From Glandiceps talaboti (lineage: Eukaryota > Hemichordata > Enteropneusta > Spengelidae), in NCBI RefSeq assembly GCF_964340395.1, contig NC_135566.1, positions 15,118,501-15,182,500 of the forward strand: DNA of 64,000 nucleotides, given 5' to 3'. Both the position numbers and the translations under genes were made by a program. Below are positions 28,201-41,100 of the stretch, one piece after another. How positions within the stretch are numbered: the stretch's first letter is position 1; each line of letters opens with the position of its first letter. The notes under the pieces were generated by a model, which was not told the origin of the DNA, searched no databases, and saw only the letters and a list, made by a program, of their open reading frames with translations.

Positions 28201-31200
28201 GCTAATTTTGGAGTAAGGGAAAGTGTTTAACTTAACTTTGATTTTTTAAAATAAAAATAAATGAAGTGCTTCCATATTTCATAAAGCTTTTTGAAACTTC
28301 TAAATATAAAATATGGAAAGTATCTTATACTGGTCTTAACCTAGCTACACATAATCACTAACAAAACTTGTTATTGTATAGAATGATGTGGTTTGTTAGT
28401 CATGTACATGTACACTGCAATAATATTTACATGTAACATTTTCACAGCATTCTACTACCAGGGTACCTAGAATTACCTATGTATGTGATGCTATGGGAAA
28501 GATTATGCTCATTGCCATGCTAAACACTTCTGTATCATATTAGCTTGATACATAAAGTCATTTTTAATTAAAATATGATCGGAATGGGATTAGTGTACAA
28601 ACAAAGTATAAGATATATACATACATGTCACAATTTTGATTGAGCTTTATCTACAAATGTAACATACATTGTCCATGGACAGGTAGTTGATGTTAAAATA
28701 CCTTTTATAAAACAGAACAGATTTACATGTAAATCCATCAAACTTTAATTAAAGGTAGAACCCTTGGAACTAATGTCCTTGTCAGGGTTCTTGAAATCTC
28801 TCAAAACTTTGGCCATATGAATGTTAGGCAAAAAAAAAAAAAGTTTTTGGTCAGCACGTGAATCACTTAAATACCCTCATGTCGGTCTTTTTTTGTGTGT
28901 GTGTTTATCCAGCCCATGCAGTCTGCAGATCCGGGGAAAACACAAAAAATAACCCTCCCTACTTCAGTGAAGACAACTGCAGACCCAATCGTGAACAAGC
29001 AAATGACATCTGCTCCACATACACACTTGCTCTAAAGTACTGAATAAAAAGAACAGTAACTGCCATAAATAGTAAATTGAGTGACAGGTTTGTTGAGAAT
29101 CAAAAAATAATAAAAGTAAAAATAAAACATCACTTGCACCACTTTAGACAGAATGTCGTGACAAGAAACAATTTTTTTTTTTTTTTTTTTTTTGGCCTTA
29201 GCTTGTTCCTGGTCTTCTGAAATACATGTAATAAAAGAAATTTTGGATTCACAATCTTGTTTTCAAATAACTTGAGAACTCTTCATTTTCTAATGACAGT
29301 GTCATCACAGTATTCAGCAGCCATAGTGGATTCTAAAATGCCTTAATTTTGATACCATGGGATCTCTATTTCAATATTTGTAGGATGATCCCCGATTCTT
29401 TTTCTTTGTTGTAACTCAGACTGGGTTGGTGTTTTCTTGAGCAAAGTAAAGTGAAAGTCTAAGATTTTCATACAGTAGTTTTTTAATGTAACAGCAAAAG
29501 TCTAAGATTTTTATTTTTGAGGCTACTATATTAAAATGCTATCTATCACTCATTCTGATTTCGCTAACATTTTTTTGCGAGACTCAAAGATATCTTAGGT
29601 TGAATTTAATTAATTCTTTTGAAAACTTTTTTTTTTTACGATGGTGTAAAATGTCTGAGAGTGATTGTAAATGACTTGGTCACTGTCCAACTTTGGTGAA
29701 AGGCACGTGATCAGTGTGTCATACAACATGTATGTGTACATGTATGTCCTGAATTCGTGGACAGCGCTAATTGGGGTGTCATTTCTCATTTAATCAGATT
29801 TTCATGTTAAGTAAACACTGAACAATTCAAATCAGAATCAAATCATCTTTTGTTCATAATCAACACTTTCTCTTGACTTTTACATCCAATAATCTAATCC
29901 AGGTAATCCTACACAGCAATAAAGATATGGGATTAGTTTGAAGATGTTTTATATCGTGTATCTAGCACTAAGGTTTGCAAAATAAAGATGTTACACTGTC
30001 GAGTGTCCTTCGAGGGTAAATGTAGCGTACCAGACTTTTGTCAGAATTCATTGTAGCCTTACAACATGGCGCTCCCTGAAATGAGCCACTGTTAATAAAG
30101 TCTTTGAAAACACTGACATCGAAACACGAGTGAAAATAATTCCAAGACTTCCAGAAGTACAGACAATTGGGCTTACAGTCGCTAATGTTATAATCAGTTT
30201 GTTACAGTATAACACGTTCTGTTATGACGCCTAGAAATGTGAGATTTGGTTGTTCAAATTTCTGTCTGGCCTTTGCTTTACACAGGTGACAAAATTCTTC
30301 ACTTTGTTGCACAAACTACATTGAGAGTGTCATTCGATACGGTTTATTTTGCCTTTGCATTTCAATGGACAATTGGCCAATAGCTGGCTAAATACGCTGT
30401 TGACGATGGTACATAATATGACTGCCTGAGGCCAAATACCTCAGACAGCCTCGCAGCGTACAATCCTTTTAAGTACTACTGGATAGGGCTAAAAGATGGT
30501 CTTACCAAAGACACTCCCAAATTTGAACCTGGTGTTTCACAAATACGTGTGTGCACCACATGGAAAATTGACACTTTTAAATACCGATGTAATTTAAGCC
30601 GTCTGCCTTTCTTACTGTATGCTAATTAGACAATCGATGTCTTATTATTGGGAGTTTAAGATTAGGCCACTCTTTTGTACTCCGAGACAAAAGATAAAAC
30701 GGTTAAATTTGACCATCTTGGCCCATATGTCATCAGGGACTGAACTATCAACACTTCTCTACGAACAACAACTGTATATTGAATGAGAAAAGAAAATTAA
30801 CAAAGTTCGGTTAGACTGTTACTCAGTGTTTTTGTTAAGGGTGGTAAACAGGTAAAAATATACCTGAGTTCCCCTGATATTTTACCACGGTCCCCCACCA
30901 AAATTACGGTACACTATATTTGAAACTATGCCAGTTTTACTATGTTCCCACTTTCTGTTACTGGAGTTTCGCAACCTAAAGCAATAACACTGGTTTAATG
31001 CAAACTGGGGCATTTCATGATGTTGATATTGTAAATGTGTACTGAGTCTTTGCCACCAAGATGGCTCTCACATTTTTAGCTGTGGACATAACAAAAGATT
31101 ATAGTAAAGTATTGACATTGGACTGGTTCAAAGTTTGGCAAACACTCACAAAATAAGCTCACAACACTATATTTCTCATCAGATTCTCAGATAACACCAA

Positions 31201-32912
31201 CATACATCTGCACAAATCAGGACGAATACCGCTAATTTTTTCTACCTGGATCTACCTACCCCTGTTGTATGCTTCAACAATCAGAAATACAAAGAACACG
31301 TTACTATAGCCAACTGACAGAAGACACTCCACCATTATGCAACTAGTGCACTGGCAGAATTTCGAACACAGCCAGCGAACAATACACACAACAGCAACTA
31401 TTTGCTTCATTTGGAAATGGTGTTTACATTGGTGTCTAATAGCAATTTCACAACTAACCGAACACTGACTAACAAATCATTTTTAAAGTAAACGTTTCAA
31501 TCACTGACACACAAATTGTACTTATAACAGTAGCAACGAAAACGTTAGCCAAAAGCATGCAAGGAAATTATGCCTAGTTTTGTGTTTTACCCCCTCATGT
31601 ATATTTATTCCATTTTGATGAGAGTCTCCAAAGTGTTTTTCACACCTCTTTCCCAGCTTTCTTTCACAAATTTATTTCTTTGGAAACACATTGGCAGTAT
31701 TGTGAAGTGTTGATGATGGCTCCCATGGGTAAACTCCCATGTTGTTAGAAAGATCTACAGCAAACTGCCCAATACATTGGCCCATCGACAATGTAATACA
31801 TTCAGTTATCAGTAATACTACAGAAGTATTTGTATATTGTCTAGTCTATAGGTAAATACTGTGGTTAATATCTAAATACACATTATCTCTACCACAAGAT
31901 AGCCATAGTATGTTGTGTCTACAAGTGTAACTGATAATCACTTTTATAGTTTTGATTATAATTTGGACAGCAATTCTTTATAGATTTGCAATGCCAAGCT
32001 TGTATAACACAGCCATATGGATAAAAATCACTGCTGAGGTGAATCTCCGATATTTAAAGAAAAAAAATCAAAACAGGTGGTTGCTCCTATTGAGAATACA
32101 TTATCTTTGTTATATACATAGGACCTGGAACCAACCATCATTACACTACACATGAAACCATGGTTATACCCTGCAAAGGTTACAACCTTTCACCTCCCCT
32201 CATTAACGGATCATACATATTTACTGCTGTTTTCGTCCTTTGGTATCCTCATAAAAGACATGATTTTGACATTCTTGCTTTCTGTAGATGTTAGTATATA
32301 ATTTACACATGTGTAAAATGATACTGCACTTTCATGTGCATAATTGATAAGGAACACTAGCACACATGGAATATATGCATATAGTATTAGCGCAATAATC
32401 AATATCCAGGTATATTCTGTCAATTCTAGACCTGACCCACTTTACCACTGTATTGACTACCAGTACAGTTTCTGCAACTACAACATGTACTGTGACTGGG
32501 TGGATATGCCTGCAGAATTCTTCCTGAATCAATTTTCCAACAGCTGACTAGATATCATATCAAACGTAACAGACCAACATTAATTAACAGTCACAAAATT
32601 ATATTATCAGTTATTATAAAACAAGCCTTCTAATAATATTGTTGAATTTTAACATTTTACACAAACAAAATATATGATTCAGTGTAACTGAGAAAATATT
32701 TTAAATTAATTTTTGAGAATAAACTTCAGTTCAAGTAACAAGAGATCTGTTGTCCATTTTGTGGAAATCACTGCAAGGTGCAACATGCATGTACAAATGT
32801 AACTACATGTATAGTTACAAGTACCAAAGGTGGAAGTTGGTATTTATTTATTTATTTATTTATTTATTTTTTTAGCACAAACATGTATTTATGCCACGAC
32901 CTGGGTATCTGT

Positions 32913-32985
<73 letters not shown>

Positions 32986-35106
32986 GATACTACTGTGTAT
33001 AATTCATCATAACACACATTTCCTCGAAACTAGGAAAAAAATTAAAAAAAGAAAATCCAACACTATACATGTAGTTTTGTAAGGGAAGAATAAATTTTTT
33101 ATAGAGTCACATTTTTGAGTGTGTAGCCTGGTGGCCAATCTCTCTTTGTACATATAAATGAGAGGATTTGAGAACTAAGGTTACAAGTGCCTGGCAGCTT
33201 GAGTGTACATGTACTTCTATGACTACAAGCAATTTGACACCTACTTGATACATTTGAAACTGTTATTTGAAATCTTCTGACCATGTACCTGAGTGATGTT
33301 CTGATAGCAGGTATACCAGAGGTACTGATATCCACTTCTACCTTACAGTTACTACTACCACTGTTATACCAGAAAACCTGGCTGTAGATTTATACACTAA
33401 ACTGTATGTATAGTCTAGACTACGATGCCCTTGTCCTCTCCACTATAGTTCTTCCCATAGACAAAACTGAGGAATGTGCATCAGTTTGATGGGGAAGATT
33501 TTTTAGAGCAAAGAATTCTGAAAACATTGCTCGAAGATTGTCTGTAATAATGATCAAATGAAAAATTCAAAAAACTGCACTCAAAGTCATTTGTATGCAT
33601 GTACATGTACTGTTTTATCTTGAAAGACACTTGATTTGAACAGTGTCAGTCACTTTTGGTGCTGGCCATGCATCAATCAAATTAGAGTAAATACATAAAG
33701 CAGTTGGGCTTGATTTGTTATTTTTTCATTCAATCTTTATGTATTACAGACAGTCATAATCTCTGAAACAGGTTTTTTGTTGTTTTAATATTGCTCCAAA
33801 AACTGTTGGGTCAAATTCCTGCACAGTCCCCAATTTTGTCTATGGGAAGAACCATAGCATAGATCCTGAAGAATATAAATCCCTGTAGAACTATAGTAAA
33901 GCCTGTACTGGAATCATCAATCAACAAGAATTACTGGTATGGAGAATCAAGCGTACATGACAAATGAAAATCACGTCACCACAGTACTTTGCTGTAGTGA
34001 AAAGAAGTGTTCGCAAATAATAGCAAGAGTTTAAACTCTTTGCACATCTACTTTCAAGAATCTTTCAATAGTTCCTGACAGCCCCAAGCAAAACTTGCAT
34101 TTCTGTCTGCCACCTTACGACAGGTAAAACTGCTCCTACCTTAGTACCTACCTACATCTGATTTTTAATTTAACCATTTACAAATTCCTTTTCTTCCCCT
34201 GAACTGAAGAATTATAGTCGGATGTGTGCTATTATCGGCTTTTTTTTGTACTAAGTCTTTTCAATGGTATAGGGTAAATACCTAGTATTCTAATGTCTGT
34301 CAGTGTCTGTATGTATGGAAACTATTCAACCAACTTGTTTGTATGGTTAAACACCTCCAAACAAAATCCCACAACAAAGACAATTATTCCATCAAAAATG
34401 TCCAGAATTTGGTCAATTCAGATGTTATTTTTGGACTATCCTTGTACTGACTCATAAGAATAAACAATTAAATAACAAACCGTGAAAAAATAAACTAAAA
34501 CTTGTCAATTTTGTGAAAAAAGTGTCACTTTTTTGAAGGTTGACTTTTGTTAGTGTTTGCCAACAAAATGGAATGTATGGCACGTTAATAAGGTGATTTA
34601 AAATGACCAAGATAGGGAGTCTGAAAAGATGACTTTGATCAATGATGGGAGGGATGATTTCTGTGAATTATAACACATAAATCATGTCATCAGTTCTAGC
34701 ACTATTCAGAGTATCACTTTACTAATGTTGTATTGACAAAAGTATCTACAAATTACAAACAGATCGATACAATCTGAACATACCACCCCCTTAGGATAAG
34801 TGAAACTGTTACATCTGTACACACACAAGACTAAAGACTTTGGGGTATTTACACAAACTATCTCATAAAGCAAGATTGCTATCAAAATGTTTTTGGATGG
34901 AAAATTGAAATAAATACATATAATTATCAATAATACTGTTATTGATAATCCAAAAATTCTGTCGTTAAGTTGGTATAATTTGACAGTATGAAGTTCTAAA
35001 ACTGAATCTCAACAAACTCAAACTGATTTAGCAAATACAGGCAGAATACCTTCAGTAAATCCTCAATGTTTATTTTTTCAAGAGTGCAATCTAACTACAA
35101 ATTGTC

Positions 35107-35140
<34 letters not shown>

Positions 35141-38100
35141 TAAACATAGACATACAACACTGCTTATTGTATCAACACGATTTTGTAGCAACATATCACC
35201 TTCATCTTACCTGATATCAAATCTATAAATCAAATTTATAAATGACTCTATACATACATGTAGCTGTAAAAATGGAATGATGCCAATACAGGAACAAACA
35301 TCCATTTTGATTATTAATGGCTATTATTATCAAAACAACTTGCTAACACCAAAAAACAAAATTTGAGAAGGATTGAATATTTTTTCAACATGTCTTAAGT
35401 TATTTTTCAACTACAAATAAAGTTATATGTGTGTTGTCACAACTCATACTGTTGTATGTACCAAAAATACCACAAAAATCTGTTCCTGAACACTGGTAAA
35501 AAACCGTTGGTTATTTGTACAACATCAAGATTTTGTTCCACCTGTACCTGTTGACAACAACACCAAGCCTACTTGGACCTACTTCCTAACCGCTATAAAA
35601 CAAAATACACAACTCCAGTCTGAAAGGTGTTAAATTGTAAGATAACCCTTTCAAGGTGGGTCACAGCAATAAATCATTTAGTTGAATTTCTTAAACAAAT
35701 ATATTCAGTTGACCCATGCAAATATTACCATTATTACAAGGCTGTGGTATAATTTAGAACACTACATGAAAATCGCGCATACAGTTCACTGTGGGATATA
35801 GGGATGTGTATATACCGTAAGAGGTGGGCATATTTGTGAAATGACGTTTCTCACGTACATGTACCTGAACATACTGTGTACTTCTAAGTTATCACTAAAC
35901 AATCAGTGGTAGCTGTGTTACTTGTCACAGAGTGTAAATATAGGGTAAATATAACCTGTGTCACCTACCCTGTAAAATACTTGGACCGATTCAAGGGTCA
36001 CTGTATCTAGGAACCTTTATGACATACTTGGCAAAGTGGAAACAAAATGTCCAAAATTACCTAGTAATACTATCAAAATCATATGAATACTACCTTTCAA
36101 CCAAATATCTACTGATATGTTTTTGAATTATTCATTTGGCATAAACAAATGTTAACACAAAAACATAAAACAAAAAAGTACACATTTAGAGGAAGGATAC
36201 AAACATTTGTGAAACTTTTTTTCAACATGGTCCGGTGAAAATCGATAAAATATTCTACATACGTCTAAAGGAAACATTACTAACTTCATCTTTAATTTTC
36301 TGTTTGACTTTTGCTTGTTAAATCATTTAAAAATATTTTCGGGTCTCATTTTTCATTTTCTGCTTTTGGGAAGGAAGGTTGGACAAACATAAGTTGTGAC
36401 AGGGGCCACTGCAAAATATTCAACCATTTTACAGTATCCGGTTACAAACAAAATTTAGGTCACATATTCAAATTTCTTTTCTTCTGCAAATGTTAAACAT
36501 TATCATAAAAGAAATCAATATTACAACAGAGAAACAAATAGAATATTATATGTTTGAGTCATGGAATGTGGATTTTTGTGAGAGAAAAAGGATCTTTGGC
36601 TCATAGGCGATAGTACTATTAAAATAAGGCGTGATGTGTGACTAGGGAACAAATAATAGTGCTTAGTAGTACCTGCCAACGCCTTCAATCTCTCATTACT
36701 ATCTATAAAAACTTCAGCACTAAACAACTTGACAGAAAAATATTTCATTTCCATCATTTTTCAGAATTTAAATTTTTAAATTTTTATTACCATCAGGATT
36801 TCAGAATTTAAAAATCTGACTCGTCTCAATTTATTTCTATGAAAAAACTAACAGAGCCAGTGTCATTGAAAGTCAAACACACCCATTGCATCAACAAACA
36901 CTAGTGGAGCCCCAAACAATGGCGGACCCATGTTATACTGTACAAGGTGTTAAGGTGACATACACAGCTCATAAATCTATGTATCTTTTATACACAGGTA
37001 GAGCTTGATAGTCTACTAATCAATATGCGCTACAGTGTTCCTACATCATTGTACAAAGGTGAATTTTGACACACTGATTGTGGACCAGTTAAAACATGCC
37101 AATGTCCTACAAGGGGGTAGTCAGTGCTTGCTATTGAAATAAGTGTTGTTTTTTTTATATTGTGTGTGTTGTATATGCATGGTTATCTTACACAGCAAAG
37201 AATGGCATGGAAGCCAAGCATTAGACCATCTCAATAATACTTAATAAATTGTAGATCCATGCTTCGACATAGTCTGAAAGACCATGCCATGGAAAAACTG
37301 GTTACTATAAACTTGTTTTAATATGTACAAACATGAAATTAAAAAAAAAAGTAGACTGGATTTATGCTTCAAATTTTGTTTCACATTTGTTTGACCTTTT
37401 TTTTTCGACAGAAAGAAAACGGTCAAACGAATATCAAAGCTTAGATAGGAAGCTGTGAAATGTATGTACAATATGTAGTATACAAACATACACATACATT
37501 GAAGTGTTTGGGAAATACCACTGATAGAGAGATGTCACCCTGGGTTCCAAAATAGTTGAATGAAATAAAACACAACACGACAACAATTTTACCAGATATT
37601 CTATTTGCCTTTAAATTTTAAACTAGTTTAAAATCAAGCAAGTGCTAGTGACTGCAAGGGTTAATGCTTGCATGAGGGTGAATGCTAACATCGGAGCCTT
37701 TCCCAGTGTTAACATCAGGCAGATACTTACGCTAGTAAATTCCAAACGGTGTCTTTTTTATGTGCACTGTAGCTAAATTACTGTGTAATGCCATGTACAT
37801 GTTGTTAGCAACAGTTTTATTTTCATAAAAAAAATTAATAATAATACATGCTGTACATGAATTCATCTACTTCCTTGCATATGACTTTGTTTACATCTGA
37901 TATACAAATGTAGTTAGTTATACACTGACTGAATCATGTTTTGGCAATATTTACTTATATGGGAATGAGGCAGACAATGTTACATTGTACTTTATCCACT
38001 CTTACATATTTGTAAGGGACCTGCATAGATTCAATTCAACCAATACAGAGAAGAAAAGAAGGCAGTACACAAAATGGCACTCAGTCAAAGTAGTTTATGT

Positions 38101-41100
38101 GCTGGTATGTTCCCTTTTATCAAGCTCACAAGTGTGAAGTGTTCTCCAATTCATGGCTTGAATCAAATCTTACATAACACAACATGTACAAGTAGTGGCT
38201 GGTATCTCTAAAGAACAGACCTAGGCAAAGGTATGCTATCTCAAATCAAATGTGTACAAGTGACCTCCATGGATGGAGGGATGGATGGACCAATTCCAAG
38301 TTTTAATCCTATAGACCTATGAGCAAACTTGTCAAAAAAGTTATATAATTAAGGAGAAGTTGATAGCTTTTCAAGGCAAAGATGTGCATCAATTTGGCAC
38401 TACAGCCAAGTATATCATGTAACATGCTAATCAAGCTATTTTACAAAATGCAATGGTACCATTCCCTCATGAATTTTCATAGGTGTCTCCAGTTACGCAA
38501 AATTAAATTAAATTTAGTTTCTCTTTTAAATAATGTACCTGCAAGAGTAAAGGGATTTGCGTTAGCATTACAATGTTGTAAATGTTGTTATCTGGGAGAA
38601 TTTCAATTTTAGCACTTTTAAAAGCTATAAACTAGGTAAGGTCATTATGATGGAAAAGCAGAACAGAGCTACATGTATATGTATATGTACACAACACTAG
38701 GATGAGATTGGAGCAGTCAATTTTGATTGATGTGTACATTCAGGCTTGAATTTAACTTTTAGGCTTAATAGTCAAATTTATAGAAGTGCAGACCACTATT
38801 TTTACTATTTAGTGGTCTGAGATACAAGTGAACTGTTTCAGAGACAATTTTCCATTGATTTAACAGACTGCAACATTATAAATTTGTTTTTGCTTAAAGG
38901 ACCGTAAGTATATATAATCTACCGGGTTCCTATGTCAATGTACCTGGGTTCCCAAACAAAATTACCATGGACAATATGGGAGGAGGGGGGGGGGGGGGGG
39001 GGGGGCACACTGCCATTTTAACCCCTTTCTCCTTTTCTGTTACCAGGGTTCCCTAACCTTAGAAAAAATAACATAGTAGTCAAGATACAATGCTTGGTAG
39101 TCTATATGCCCTTGGCTACTGCTAAATTCAAGCCCTGTATATATACATTTTTATCTAAGAAACTTTGTTATATATAATACAAAATAGAGTATAGTATATG
39201 GGCATAATTTTGCTGTAATAATACAGTATTTTATGAGGAAGACTAATTTATGCAATTGAATACAGTAGTTAGAAAAAAAATTGAAAATTAAAACTGCTGC
39301 ACCGACAACGGTACTTGAAAACTAGGATTTGTACCCAAGCACTTTGGTGCAGAACACAGTTTTAATCCATTTGTAACTTCAGGAGTTGTTTCATTTGTAA
39401 CTTCAGTAATTGTTTCTACACTGGGTTAATTCTAAAAGTGAGATGAGGGTTTTTTATCTGAGCTTTGTAAATAATTTGTAGGCTCTTTTCAAAATAACAG
39501 AATTAGGTGCTTAACAAGGAATGCTAAATATGTCTGTGTGTCTGATAACCAATCTGAAAACAGGATTTCAACCTGATTACTGTAATCGCTACTTTTTTGT
39601 GTTGAAATGTCTCCATGATCTCACTCTTGATACACCATGATCTCACTCTTGATACACAGTAAGCCAAAGTTGTAATTAAAATAACACAGATAAATGACCA
39701 AGATTAGTTTGGATCAAACACACCCTTTGATTCTCTGTATGGGGTTGTGTTTGAAATCTTAGCATACATACACACAAACAAGTTGGACGATAAATGACAC
39801 CACATACACTTGAAGCAGACACTCCACAACACAAAACAAGGTTACCTACTAAGAGACCAACTTTCATTCTTTGCTATCACCTTATAATTGGCTGTTAATA
39901 ACAGTTCAGAAACATTCAGACCCAATTAATGGCAAAACAATAGCACAGTAAACAAGCTATGCACAGGTTATATAACCTACCCCCATGGGGAATTGTTTGC
40001 TTTTGTGTATGGCTTCAATTGTCATGATTCTGTTGAGGTATCAGTTGATATGGTGCTGTCAGGTGACAGCTATGGCATGACACTATTATGAAAGGCATCA
40101 GTTGATATGGTGCCATCAAATGGCACCCATGGAATGACACTACTGAACTTGGCATTACTGTACATTTTGTGGCTTCTATCCAAAGATAGGCATCAGTTGA
40201 TACAGTGCTGTCAGATGACACCTATAGCATGACAATACTAAACCTGGCATTACAAAATGATATTGTATGGCTTCTATCCTACGATAGGCATCATCAGTTG
40301 ATATACAACTAGTAATAATCTAGATGTAAAATTAATTTTGATTTTGGAATCTTTTCTGAATTTATTAGTCTATTAATACAGCCTTGTAGATGGAGCCGCC
40401 ATCTCTTAATATTATTAGAAGGAAGTTTTGTGCCTGTGAAATGCTAATACCAATAAAGTGGATCTCACCTTTACCTTTCAAGAATTACTGAAACATGACA
40501 GTACAATAAAACTACTGACATAAACTGAACTGTTACTGCTACAATGAACTATTCTTTTAACTTCGTATGTTTTCCAGAATCTTTGGAATTTTTTTACAAT
40601 GTTACTGTGAATTTTTGTGTGAATATCGAGGGTGATCGAGTGAACAGATTTAGCAACATGGTGAAGACCTCTGCTAAGTCAACAAAGGTATTTCTTGGGT
40701 GCCTTCCTTTTAATAGTTGTTTGTAAAAGGACTAAAAGCACTGTCACCCAGAATACAAGATTAATACATAAACGATAACAGATTTGAATGGGAACAGTGG
40801 TTTAACACGTAAAATAGTTCATAGCATCGTACAAAGAGAGTGCTTCTAAAGTCCTACAAAGGCAAACCATAGCCTTTTCATCTGGTAGCTGTGGCAAGGT
40901 GTGATCTAACAATAATTAGCTGAATGGCTGGGTTCTTGCTCCTTTTACTTTGGATTACCAGTAGAGGTAAAAGGAAACTCAGCATGGCTTCCCTTGCTCT
41001 ACAAGCCACCTTATGTTTCCGCCTGCGGGCTGTCCAGGTGATGTTTCACTTACTGTGTCACTAACTTCATTGCTGGTCAATACAAATATAATATATATAT

